A stretch of DNA of 13,713 bases from Deltaproteobacteria bacterium (GTDB lineage Bacteria > Desulfobacterota > DSM-4660 > Desulfatiglandales > HGW-15). Both the position numbers and the translations under genes were made by a program. The stretch spans positions 3,658,439-3,672,151 of the forward strand of contig CP070840.1 of assembly GCA_020342025.1 (NCBI GenBank), in the 5' to 3' direction. Position 1 is the first letter of the stretch. Each line of letters opens with the position of its first letter. The notes under the pieces are model-generated. The model was not told the origin of the DNA, searched no databases, and saw nothing but the letters and a program-made list of their open reading frames with translations. Shown in pieces: positions 1-6,331 of the stretch.

Positions 1-371
1 GCGAAATAGTGTCCTTTAAGCCTAAACAGCGGATAGCCTATGATGAAATACCAGGTCACGGCAAAGCAGACACCGATGGGCATGGAAACCCAGAAGGGGA
101 TGTCCCAGCGTATCAGGAGGACCGCTGTGGTCTAGGCTCCGATCCCCACATATTGGGCCTTCCCCAGGTCCACTTGGCCTCCATAACCCCCAATGGTATT
201 CCATCCCATGCCGTAGACGGAAAACATGAGGAATTGGATCATGGTGGCCATGGCAAATGAGGAGTGCGGTAGGATTGGAAAGAGCAACAGAAAGGCCGAG
301 AACGCTGCGGCTATAAACAGATCAACCCGGGGAAAATCTGAAAAATCAAAGGCGCTCCTTAATACTTCCAT
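1..371 (-). pseudogene. livM: LivM-type branched-chain amino acid ABC permease, 5' part, interrupted by in-frame amber codon
   Basis: This is the N-terminal part of the second membrane permease of a HAAT (Liv-type) importer; it runs off the left edge. The start is the ATG at 371-369, which overlaps the end of livH by 13 nt, with AGGA upstream inside livH. The frame encodes a hydrophobic N-terminus and the LivM signature GGYGGQVDLGKAQYVGIGA, then hits TAG at 134-132 after 79 residues. Beyond the TAG the same frame stays open to the edge and continues as normal LivM (TTAVLLIRWDIPFWVSMPIG, then LFRLKGHYF). The family normally reads GIGAYTxA here, so TAG sits where a Tyr codon (TAT or TAC) is expected. 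TAG ends other genes in this window, so routine readthrough is unlikely. A nonsense mutation or a base-call error is most likely. Family assignment is confident; loss of function is not. Confidence 0.75.
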
Positions 372-1273
372 CCAAAGAGTCCTCTTGGTCTGACCACCAT
401 AATGATGAAGTAGGCGAGATACACCCAAGTGTACTTGAAAGAGGTCATGGGGACATTGGCCATCCATTCCAGGTTCAATGTGTAGGTGAAAAAGTCCCAA
501 ATCCCAGGGATTTCTGTGATAATCCCCACCACCAATCCGGCAAAAAAGGCCCCCGTCACACTGCCAAACCCCCCCAGCGCAACAATGGCAAAGGCAATCA
601 TGGTGAAAAGAAGTCCCACATAGGGATTGACCGACCAGAAATTGACAAGGAGGGCGCCAGCCACGGTCACGGTCCCGCCCCCGACGCCCCAGGCCATGGC
701 ATTCATCTTTTCCGTGGGGATACCCATGTAACGGGCCCCCTGGGCATTCAAGGCCGTGGCTGTCAGGGCCTTGCCCAGCCTTGTGCGGTTTATGAAAAGC
801 CAAACGATCAGAAAGGAGACCACGGACAGCATGGCCCCAGCCAGTTTGGTGGCAGGAAGAATAACGCCCAGGCCCAGGTCAAAGCTCTTCCCCACCAGGA
901 TGCCTTCATGGATGGCCCTGTCTTCAGAGCCGAAAATGAGTAGCGCCAGATTTCTTAAGAAGAGCATCAGGCCGAATGTCCCCAGAAGTTGAGCGACCAT
1001 GGGTCCCCTGAGGAGGTATCGGATGAAGCCAAAATAGCACAAGACCCCCAGCAGGAATCCGACGACCGCAGCACATGGCAGGGTCAGCAACGGATCCATC
1101 CCGGTGACATGAGCCGTCAAGAGCCCTGTGTACGTGCCGATCATCAGAAATTCGCCGTGGGAAAAGTTCACGATGTCCATCACGCCGAAGATGATCGTCA
1201 GGCCAAGGGCCACCAGAGCAAGGACCATACCGATCTGCAGACCAGCAACTAAGGAGGGTGCCAGGATATCCAT
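359..1273 (-). CDS. livH: LivH-type branched-chain amino acid/amide ABC transporter permease
   Basis: Inner-membrane permease of a HAAT-family ABC importer, 304 aa, expected to pair with LivM. The sequence is hydrophobic throughout with about eight membrane segments. It has LivH hallmarks: an N-terminal ALVALGLTIIFGVMDIVNFS stretch followed by HGEFLMIGTYTG, a central AFAIVALGGFGSVTGAFFAG loop and the C-terminal VVRPRGLFG tail. The ATG at 1273 was chosen because AAGGAG lies 6 nt upstream; a TTG one codon earlier would sit only 3 nt from that site. It is preceded by the substrate-binding protein gene across a 106-nt gap with a strong hairpin, and overlaps livM by 13 nt, so translation of the permeases is probably coupled. 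Family is clear; the substrate (branched amino acid, amide or other small molecule) cannot be told from sequence. Confidence 0.93.
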   Translation of the reverse strand: MDILAPSLVAGLQIGMVLALVALGLTIIFGVMDIVNFSHGEFLMIGTYTGLLTAHVTGMDPLLTLPCAAVVGFLLGVLCYFGFIRYLLRGPMVAQLLGTFGLMLFLRNLALLIFGSEDRAIHEGILVGKSFDLGLGVILPATKLAGAMLSVVSFLIVWLFINRTRLGKALTATALNAQGARYMGIPTEKMNAMAWGVGGGTVTVAGALLVNFWSVNPYVGLLFTMIAFAIVALGGFGSVTGAFFAGLVVGIITEIPGIWDFFTYTLNLEWMANVPMTSFKYTWVYLAYFIIMVVRPRGLFGWKY

Positions 1274-1319
1274 CAATATCTCCTTGGTTGTGAAGAACGG
1301 GTTTGCGACCTATTCAACG

Positions 1320-1356
1320 CCCCCGGCTCCGCCACAGAGCGGAGACGAGCCGGGGG
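1320..1356 (-). promoter_or_regulatory. Intercistronic hairpin between substrate-binding protein and livH
   Basis: A perfect 10-bp GC-rich stem (1320-1329 with 1347-1356; arms CCCCCGGCTC and GAGCCGGGGG) encloses a 17-nt interior that can form a smaller CCGC/GCGG pairing. No T-run follows on the minus strand, so it does not look like a full intrinsic terminator. In Liv-type operons such a structure often protects the upstream binding-protein mRNA or attenuates transcription so that binding protein exceeds permease. That role is inferred here. Confidence 0.55.
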
Positions 1357-1379
1357 AGAGATAGGTGATCGTGAATTGA

Positions 1380-2699
1380 TTAGAAACCCTTAAAGGGGAA
1401 GATCATATCGGCAGAAGAAACATCAAAGGGATAGACGATCTCCAGGACAAGAGACCCATCTTTGGCCTTCTGGTACTGACCGATCAGGCCGGATCCCAGG
1501 ACATTCTGGCCCAGTTCCTCTCCAGAGGTGGAGAATTTAATGCCTGCCCAGGGCACCACCAGTTCTTTACCCGCAATATGAAGACTGTTGGCCGCCTTCT
1601 GGACTTCAGCCGGGTTTGTGGACGCCGCTTCCTCGAGCACATGAACCCAGGTCTGCAGCCCTGTGAACGCCCGGGCCGAGGCCCCACCCAGATCATTGCC
1701 GGTCTCCTTCTTATACAGGGCATTCACCTGCCCGGCAATAGCCTTGATCTCCACCACTTTGGGAAGGAATACCGTCCGGGTCAGGATGCCCACTATATCG
1801 TCGCCCAGGGTGCTTCGAAATTCAGGTTTTTCAAATCCAGCGTCCTGCCCCCAGATGACTTTGGGTTGCGCCTTTTGTGCCTTCAGCGTCTTGACCATCA
1901 GGATGGCATCCGAAGTATAGGAGGCGAAGAGCATCACATCGGGTTTGACCGCCTTCAGAGAACGGACCTCGCTCGATAGATCCGCAGACTTGGCTGCATA
2001 AAGCAGAGATTTTCTCAGCTTAAATTCATACTCATTTGCAAGAGCGCTGATGAGTCCTGAGACATGGGAGCCCCACTCGGTCTTTTCACAGGCCGAGGCC
2101 AAGTTCATAAGTTCATCCTTTGACACAGGCCTCACCCCCCTCACCTTACCCTCTATCAGGCCTCTCAGTAATTCAAACAGGTCCTTCGTAAACCACCTAT
2201 CATGCGGCGTTGTGCGCCAGAACCACCTGAAACCCCTTTGGGTGAGGGCCGGGGAGGTGGAGGTTCCGTTGATCATGGGAACCCCGTACTGCTCTGCCAC
2301 GGCACTGACGGTTTTGGTCACCGAGCTGTGGTAACAGCCCAGAAGCCCGTTCACCTTGTCATCCAGGATCAGTTTCTTGGCCAAGTCCGCTCCAAGGGTC
2401 GGGTTGCCCTCGTGATCCTTTAAAATGAGCTGAATCTTGGCCCCACCCATGCTTTGGATGCCAGCCTTCTTGGCCATAGTCATCTCCAGATGTGGCATGA
2501 CATTGTTGGCAATCCTGGCGGAGAGCTCTGCGCCGGCCCGAAGCTCCCTGCCGGCCGCTGCAGCCCCGCCTGTAAGGGGGTATATGACCCCGATCTTAAT
2601 CTCTTCAGCGGCCCATACCGATGCAGGGAGAAGGAGACTGGAAATAGCCAGGACACCGAGGATAAAAAGACCCCACCTAACGAAATAACCCTTTTTCAT
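1380..2699 (-). CDS. Periplasmic substrate-binding protein of a HAAT-family ABC transporter
   Basis: Exported binding protein, 439 aa, type 1 periplasmic binding fold (Peripla_BP_6, LivJ-like), which captures the ligand for the LivH/LivM permease encoded downstream. A signal peptide is visible: MKK, a hydrophobic core at about residues 10-24, then SVWA with likely cleavage near residue 30. No lipobox Cys is present. The mature N-terminus EEIKIGVIYPLTGGAAAAG is the family's first strand and ligand loop, and GVPMINGTSTSPALTQRGF with FRTTPHD-like WFWRTTPHD is the second signature. The start is set by AGGAGG 7 nt upstream; an in-frame start 15 codons earlier has no comparable site. It is first in the operon, so it should be the most abundant product. 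The ligand is unknown, although nearby hyuAB and DUF1445 genes make an amino acid derivative or cyclic amide worth considering. Confidence 0.92.
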   Translation of the reverse strand: MKKGYFVRWGLFILGVLAISSLLLPASVWAAEEIKIGVIYPLTGGAAAAGRELRAGAELSARIANNVMPHLEMTMAKKAGIQSMGGAKIQLILKDHEGNPTLGADLAKKLILDDKVNGLLGCYHSSVTKTVSAVAEQYGVPMINGTSTSPALTQRGFRWFWRTTPHDRWFTKDLFELLRGLIEGKVRGVRPVSKDELMNLASACEKTEWGSHVSGLISALANEYEFKLRKSLLYAAKSADLSSEVRSLKAVKPDVMLFASYTSDAILMVKTLKAQKAQPKVIWGQDAGFEKPEFRSTLGDDIVGILTRTVFLPKVVEIKAIAGQVNALYKKETGNDLGGASARAFTGLQTWVHVLEEAASTNPAEVQKAANSLHIAGKELVVPWAGIKFSTSGEELGQNVLGSGLIGQYQKAKDGSLVLEIVYPFDVSSADMIFPFKGF

Positions 2700-2859
2700 C
2701 TCTATCCCTCCTTTTTGGATAAAGGTAGTTGAATAGAAAGACACTTATCCCTATCCTCTTATGAAAAAACAAGATCACATCAGGCATCGTCTTGTAGGGT
2801 GCATAGAGTGCAGACAAAATTGGCCCAAAAACGCAGAAATCGCCCTTAGAACCTATGGG

Positions 2860-2888
2860 ATGCTAGAAAAAGGATGCCTATCTGTCAA
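2860..2888 (-). promoter_or_regulatory. Candidate sigma70 promoter for the binding protein-livH-livM operon
   Basis: On the minus strand a perfect -35 TTGACA (2888-2883) is followed after exactly 17 nt by TAGCAT (2865-2860), a 4/6 match to TATAAT. It begins just past the DUF1445 stop codon and predicts transcription starting near 2853, with a leader of about 150 nt before the binding-protein ATG at 2699. The rest of the 2700-2891 gap shows no clear operator or riboswitch. Confidence 0.45.
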
Positions 2889-2891
2889 GGT

Positions 2892-3674
2892 CTAAAAGAG
2901 GGTCAAATGTTCGTCTAACAGGTCTGAGACGAACATATGCCCGGGGGAATGGGTGATGACGAGGGGAACACGTTCAGACGTGGCGGCCAGGATACCCGTG
3001 ACACCGCAGGCCCAAAATACGGGTATCTCACCCTCCTTGATGGTCACGGGATCCCCAAAATCTGGCACTTCAAGCCTCTCGATTCCAATCTCCTCCGGGG
3101 ATCCCAGATGAATGGGGGCCCCATGGGTGAGGTGAAATCGCGTGGTGATCTGTGAGGCACGAATGGCCTCTTCAGGCCTCATGGGTCTCATGGAGACGAC
3201 CAGCGGCGTGGAAAAGGGTCCTGCCGACTCACAGGTGCGGTTTGTAATATACATGGAGACGTTTTTCCCCTCCTCAATGTTTCTGACCGGAATGCCAGCA
3301 GCCAAGAGGGCATTTTCAAAAGAGAAGCTACAACCCAGCAAAAAGCTCACCATTCCTTCCTGAAAAACATCCTTCACTTCTTCAACTTCCCACTTGAGGA
3401 CGCCCTTTTCATAGACCCTGTACTTGGGCAGATCGGTCCTCAGATCTGCTCCGGGTGCGATTTTGGGTTCCACCTGACCCGGCTCCAGTACGTCCAAAAT
3501 GGGACAGGGTTTGGGATTGCGGACACAGAAGAGGAGAAAATGGAAGGCATACGCCTGGGGGAGGATAACAAGATTGGCCTGAACGTAACCCGCGGCCACG
3601 CCTGTGGTGGGTTTTGTCCATTTCATACCCCGGATGAGTCTCCGCAACTCAGCGGGTGATAAATTCTCGTTCAT
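2892..3674 (-). CDS. DUF1445 / YcsI family protein (putative hydro-lyase, D-glutamate cyclase-related)
   Basis: A 260-aa full-length member of the DUF1445 (YcsI, UPF0317) family. Family landmarks in order are GYVQANLVILPQAYAFHFLL near residues 29-48, NPKPCPILDV, FLLGCSFSFENALL, NRTCESAGPFSTPLVVSMRP, RFHLTHGAPIHLG and the C-terminal PLVITHSPGHMFVSD. The mammalian D-glutamate cyclase contains this domain and interconverts D-glutamate and 5-oxo-D-proline. Bacterial members often lie beside 5-oxoprolinase or amidolyase genes, which fits the hyuAB pair 2.7 kb away here. The start at 3674 matches the usual family N-terminus (residues 5-16 resemble xxPAExRxLIR), although no strong ribosome binding site is visible. 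The catalytic reaction of the bacterial members is uncertain, so cyclase activity is an inference from the family. Confidence 0.9.
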   Translation of the reverse strand: MNENLSPAELRRLIRGMKWTKPTTGVAAGYVQANLVILPQAYAFHFLLFCVRNPKPCPILDVLEPGQVEPKIAPGADLRTDLPKYRVYEKGVLKWEVEEVKDVFQEGMVSFLLGCSFSFENALLAAGIPVRNIEEGKNVSMYITNRTCESAGPFSTPLVVSMRPMRPEEAIRASQITTRFHLTHGAPIHLGSPEEIGIERLEVPDFGDPVTIKEGEIPVFWACGVTGILAATSERVPLVITHSPGHMFVSDLLDEHLTLF

Positions 3675-3718
3675 TTATCGGCAATATGTGTGGATTCCCA
3701 ATGATGTAAAACGAAGCC

Positions 3719-3751
3719 ATCCCGATACCCACCTTGCAGTGGGATCGGGAT
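3719..3751 (-). terminator. Stem-loop, possible terminator for the secreted-protein gene
   Basis: A 13-bp stem with a single bulged A pairs 3719-3732 with 3739-3751 (arms ATCCCGAT-A-CCCAC and GTGGG-ATCGGGAT) around a 6-nt loop. On the minus strand it is followed by GGCTTCGTTTT, a short T-rich tail. It lies about 100 nt beyond the stop of the gene ending at 3854 and just upstream of the DUF1445 start. It could terminate the former or sit in the leader of the latter. Confidence 0.4.
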
Positions 3752-3853
3752 CAGGCTCATATCATGTTTAGGCAATGGGTAGCCTAGGTTTTCGTTTTTT
3801 CAGGTGCTGCTAAGCGTGTAGACACGGTTGGTCAGGTTTGCCAAAATCTATCC

Positions 3854-4237
3854 TTATTTTCCCCGCATCAAATGGAGAACCAGCTTGCCACCCGTCCAGT
3901 ACTCCACATATTTTGCCGCCGTGTTTATCCGGTAGGTATATCCTTGCTTACCCTTTTGGTTTGAACGGTACACCTGGGTCGGGTACTCCCATGATCCACT
4001 GAGCCACTGTCGGTAGCCCGCCATGTTTTCATTGGAAATCTTAACCAAAAACTCCGCATTCCAATAGTCTGGGTGCACTTTCACAAAAATGTCATTCCCT
4101 TCGGTGAGCACATGATCCACCACATCTTGATCCATCTTTATGGCGGAAAAGGTCCCGGGATTGGCACCTTGCTGCGCCTGAACAGCCGCGGGCACAAACA
4201 AGAACAGGGCCAGCATAACACTGAGTAGTACTCTCAT
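3854..4237 (-). CDS. Small secreted protein of unknown function
   Basis: A 127-aa protein of a family I do not recognise. The N-terminus MRVLLSVMLALFLFVPAAVQA is a clear Sec signal peptide with likely cleavage after AQA or QAQ near residue 21-23. The mature part of about 105 residues is rich in aromatic and polar residues (HPDYWNAEFLVKISN, GYRQWLSGSWEYPTQVYRSN, YRINTAAKYVEYW), has no Cys, and looks like a small periplasmic beta-rich domain. The ATG at 4237 was chosen because GGAGG lies 7 nt upstream; the frame is open 22 codons further but that extension would bury the signal peptide. A good promoter lies about 100 nt upstream, so it is probably transcribed alone. Function unknown. Confidence 0.75.
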   Translation of the reverse strand: MRVLLSVMLALFLFVPAAVQAQQGANPGTFSAIKMDQDVVDHVLTEGNDIFVKVHPDYWNAEFLVKISNENMAGYRQWLSGSWEYPTQVYRSNQKGKQGYTYRINTAAKYVEYWTGGKLVLHLMRGK

Positions 4238-4341
4238 AATCACTCCTCCAAATAGTAAATTAAGGCCTCGTCCGAGCACTCTTAGATAAATCCGTTCTCT
4301 CAAAAACTTGGACCCCTATTTGCCCGGAAAAGACAAAGGGT

Positions 4342-4371
4342 ATTATACCAGAAAAACTTAGACTTTCTCAA
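4342..4371 (-). promoter_or_regulatory. Strong candidate sigma70 promoter for the secreted-protein gene
   Basis: The minus strand carries TTGAGA (4371-4366, 5/6 match to -35), an 18-nt spacer and a perfect TATAAT (4347-4342). Predicted start is near 4335, giving a leader of about 100 nt before the ATG at 4237. The interval between this promoter and the next gene end (4465) also holds a 7-bp inverted repeat CCCGGGT/ACCCGGG (4383-4389 and 4415-4421) with no T-run. Confidence 0.6.
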
Positions 4372-4464
4372 CTAGAGATCCCCCCGGGTAACCACGAGCA
4401 TGATTATGTAAAGAACCCGGGCCCAGAGGATCTGGTTCTTGACTTCAAAATAAAATCTGGAGCT

Positions 4465-5265
4465 TCAGCCGTTCAGGTCCACCTTGTCAAATCCGGGCCG
4501 GATAAATGCCCTTGCCTCCGGAAATGCCTTTTCCACATTCTTGCGCAGCCGCTCAAGATGTAAAATGATGCCCATGACACCCTTCTTGAGCATGGGTAGG
4601 TGACCAGCCACCTCTCCCCAGGCTGCGATGGAGCGGTCCATACCGACTAAAGCCACCTTTGCCGAACCATCTGAATCTTTGGGAAACTCTTCCAGTCCTT
4701 CCCATCGATCTTCCATCTCGCCTCTAACCGCTCGCATAAGCTTGACCCAAATCTGGTGCTGGTACCAGCGAATCACGTCTAGCGCTTCTTCCAGGCTTGT
4801 CTCTTCCCGATCTGGGCTGACTTTCGGTATCCCGAGCGGCCCTACCGGCTCAGCCTCATCTTGGGTTTCACCGAACAATTCTTTGGCCGAATCAAACCAA
4901 TCATCCACCATCGCCCCATAGCCCTTGGCCGCACGGCAACATGCGTTACTTTCCGCCACTTCATTCTTCAGCCGCCTTTCCTCTCGCGATTCGTCATAAT
5001 CGATAGAATCAAGGTCAATTCCCCGTTCCTCTGCCATCTCTTTCAGGAGTTCGAGGGTCACCTGGAACGTTTCAGACAACTTGTTCCAAAAGGCCTCATT
5101 TTGTATGTCGCGTGTTTCAGGGTCCGAAAATTCTTCCTCAGAAAGCTCAAAATTCATGCAGCGGGAGGTGAAGGGACAACGTTCGCACCACCGATCACAG
5201 TAATTGTAAATGCCGCTGATAAAACGCGGATCTTCACCCAGCTTCTTCATCCTCTCTTTATCCAT
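4465..5265 (-). CDS. Conserved hypothetical protein with N-terminal CX3CX2CX5C cluster
   Basis: A 266-aa soluble protein with no signal peptide or membrane segment. Residues 14-36 hold the striking motif FISGIYNYCDRWCERCPF followed by TSRC: Cys 23, 27, 30 and 36 (CX3CX2CX5C), plus an adjacent CysCys pair at 109-110. This would suit a zinc site or a small Fe-S cluster. The remainder is acidic and mostly predicted helical (LEEALDVIRWYQHQIWVKLM; AAWGEVAGHLPMLKKGVMGI). I remember similar YCDRWCERC N-termini in uncharacterised bacterial proteins but cannot name a family. Start: ATG at 5265 preferred over an immediately upstream GTG because the GAGG/GGTGG region is then about 7 nt away. It stands between two small secreted-protein genes; no shared function is evident. 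Confidence 0.8.
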   Translation of the reverse strand: MDKERMKKLGEDPRFISGIYNYCDRWCERCPFTSRCMNFELSEEEFSDPETRDIQNEAFWNKLSETFQVTLELLKEMAEERGIDLDSIDYDESREERRLKNEVAESNACCRAAKGYGAMVDDWFDSAKELFGETQDEAEPVGPLGIPKVSPDREETSLEEALDVIRWYQHQIWVKLMRAVRGEMEDRWEGLEEFPKDSDGSAKVALVGMDRSIAAWGEVAGHLPMLKKGVMGIILHLERLRKNVEKAFPEARAFIRPGFDKVDLNG

Positions 5266-5346
5266 CACGCCACCTCTCGACTAAAGTTCTTTACTTCCAT
5301 ATATCAAAACGAGAGGGACACCGTCAAAAACGAAATAGAGCCTTTT

Positions 5347-5724
5347 TTAAGGACGTGCCTCTTTTGTACGGTATTTCTCCAACGCCTCTTCCAACCAGTT
5401 TTGCATGAGCATTGTTTGGCCATCTTTCATCCTGACATGGTAGGCCTTACCGGTCATCAAGCTTTTTGTGCCCGCAAGCAAGACGAAGTCTTCTGGCGTC
5501 TTGATCTGATCTTTGAAATGCTCATACTTCCTCTGCATGTGGGCCGCCGCCTCATCGGGTGTGTATTCCCGGTTTTTCCTGATGAATACCACATCCGCGT
5601 TCTTCACGTGCGCCAATAGGTATGTAATGGTGGACTCCAAGTCCTGTTCTGCTATTGCGCTATGAGTGCAGACGAATAGCGGGGCGAGTAAAATGATCGG
5701 TGGGAGGGAATGCCTTCTTATCAT
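5347..5724 (-). CDS. DUF5329-like small exported protein
   Basis: A 125-aa protein with a signal peptide (MIRRHSLPPIILLAPLFVCTH, cleavage near AIA-E at about residue 25). The mature part carries the pattern I associate with DUF5329: ITYLLAHVKNADVVFIRKNR, EYTPDEAAAHMQRKYEHFKD, IKTPEDFVLLAGTKSLMTGK, then NWLEEALEKYR. Length matches a single-domain member. The role of the family is unknown; the protein is probably periplasmic. The Cys at about residue 19 lies inside the signal peptide but the preceding LFV is a poor lipobox. Only a weak AGAAGAG sits before the ATG. The 84-nt gap to the upstream 52-aa peptide gene on the same strand suggests they may be co-transcribed. Gene call is good; family name is from memory. 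Confidence 0.8.
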   Translation of the reverse strand: MIRRHSLPPIILLAPLFVCTHSAIAEQDLESTITYLLAHVKNADVVFIRKNREYTPDEAAAHMQRKYEHFKDQIKTPEDFVLLAGTKSLMTGKAYHVRMKDGQTMLMQNWLEEALEKYRTKEARP

Positions 5725-5808
5725 CTCTTCTGAATGAGAGGGAGGTTCTTGAAAAACTAAATAACGCTCATTTCAGGATCTCTGGGGTTTTAAATGACGT
5801 CTTCCGCT

Positions 5809-5967
5809 CTACATATGTGATTGCAGCGCACCCAGCTTGGCCCGTATTTCTAATAGCTCATCATGGACCTTTTTCGTATTTACCTTAAGGCGGTGAATAC
5901 CCAGAAGGACGATAACCAAGATTACAGCCAGCACCAGAATACCACAGGCAATAGCAATTCCAATCAT
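5809..5967 (-). CDS. 52-aa single-pass membrane microprotein
   Basis: A short gene with the strong ribosome binding site AAGGAGGT, its AGGAGG core 5 nt before the ATG at 5967. The product of 52 residues has an N-terminal hydrophobic stretch at about residues 2-24 (MIGIAIACGILVLAVILVIV, then LLGIH), then a basic and amphipathic tail (RLKVNTKKVHDELLEIRAKL) that reads like a short coiled coil, ending GALQSHM and TAG at 5811-5809. Topology is probably N-out, C-in. No named family is recognised. Such peptides often modulate or scaffold larger membrane complexes, but nothing here identifies a partner. It lies upstream of the DUF5329-like gene on the same strand. Confidence 0.65.
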   Translation of the reverse strand: MIGIAIACGILVLAVILVIVLLGIHRLKVNTKKVHDELLEIRAKLGALQSHM

Positions 5968-5977
5968 GTTTACCTCC

Positions 5978-6133
5978 TTAAGCTATTCGTAAAGCATTTC
6001 CTGTAGGCTTCTTCAGGCCGCAACACATGACCGCCGCTCCAGAGGCCGTTGCCATCAATGCCCACAGCATAAGCGTTATTTGGGACCTCTCCAGCCACCT
6101 GCGAGCAGGCTTACCAATTCGGACTGATCCCAA
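5978..6133 (-). CDS. Possible 51-aa membrane peptide (weak call)
   Basis: A frame starting at TTG (6133) and ending TAA (5980-5978), directly before the GGAGG of the 52-aa gene. It would encode a basic N-terminus (SVRIGKPARRWLERSQ), a hydrophobic segment (TLMLWALMATASGAAVMCCG) and a short basic tail (KKPTGNALRIA). The basic-hydrophobic-basic layout and tight spacing to the next gene favour a real gene. Against it, the start is non-ATG, no good ribosome binding site is seen, and a competing frame over the same bases also reads plausibly (ending TAA at 5972-5970, containing NNAYAVGIDGNGLWSGGHVL). One of the two may be a remnant of a decayed gene. Confidence 0.3.
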   Translation of the reverse strand: MGSVRIGKPARRWLERSQITLMLWALMATASGAAVMCCGLKKPTGNALRIA

Positions 6134-6149
6134 AAGCAGAAAATTTCCA

Positions 6150-6163
6150 TATATCCGGATATA
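6150..6163. promoter_or_regulatory. Perfect 14-bp palindrome, possible operator
   Basis: TATATCCGGATATA is its own reverse complement. It lies in AT-rich DNA between the divergent minus-strand microprotein gene(s) and hyuA, in a 364-nt stretch (5968-6331) that otherwise holds only a weak short frame and promoter-like sequence. The position suits binding of a dimeric regulator acting on either side. No regulator gene is in the window. Confidence 0.35.
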
Positions 6164-6250
6164 CTTTGCTTTTTAATCAAATTTTAGGCATATTCGTCAA
6201 ACCAAATATGTAATCAATCTAAGTAAGAGCTTAGCAAAAAGCGAAAATAA

Positions 6251-6278
6251 TTGATATTGAGAGAGTGGTATGTATTTT
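6251..6278 (+). promoter_or_regulatory. Candidate promoter of hyuA
   Basis: TTGATA (6251-6256, 5/6 to -35), a 16-nt spacer and TATTTT (6273-6278, 4/6 to -10). Transcription would begin near 6285, about 47 nt before the hyuA ATG. AT-rich surroundings give several alternative weak matches, so this is tentative. Confidence 0.35.
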
Positions 6279-6331
6279 AGTATTGACCATGAATACATTT
6301 GGACCAAAAGAGTTCCTGGGCTGGAGATGAG

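Noticed and set aside
132..803. A 223-codon minus-strand frame as one gene
   Set aside because: Only its last 79 codons (from 371) are real, being the start of livM; the rest is out of frame within livH.
4383..4421. CCCGGGT/ACCCGGG inverted repeat as a terminator of the Cys-cluster gene
   Set aside because: A 7-bp stem with a 25-nt loop and no T-run on the relevant strand is not a convincing terminator.
4465..5265. Radical SAM enzyme based on CX3CX2C
   Set aside because: The motif is too near the N-terminus without the following barrel motifs, and a fourth Cys follows; the protein is mostly acidic helices.
4861..5619. A 252-codon plus-strand frame crossing two minus-strand genes
   Set aside because: It lies antisense to the Cys-cluster and DUF5329-like genes, has no ribosome binding site and no family resemblance, whereas the minus-strand frames show signal peptide and motifs.
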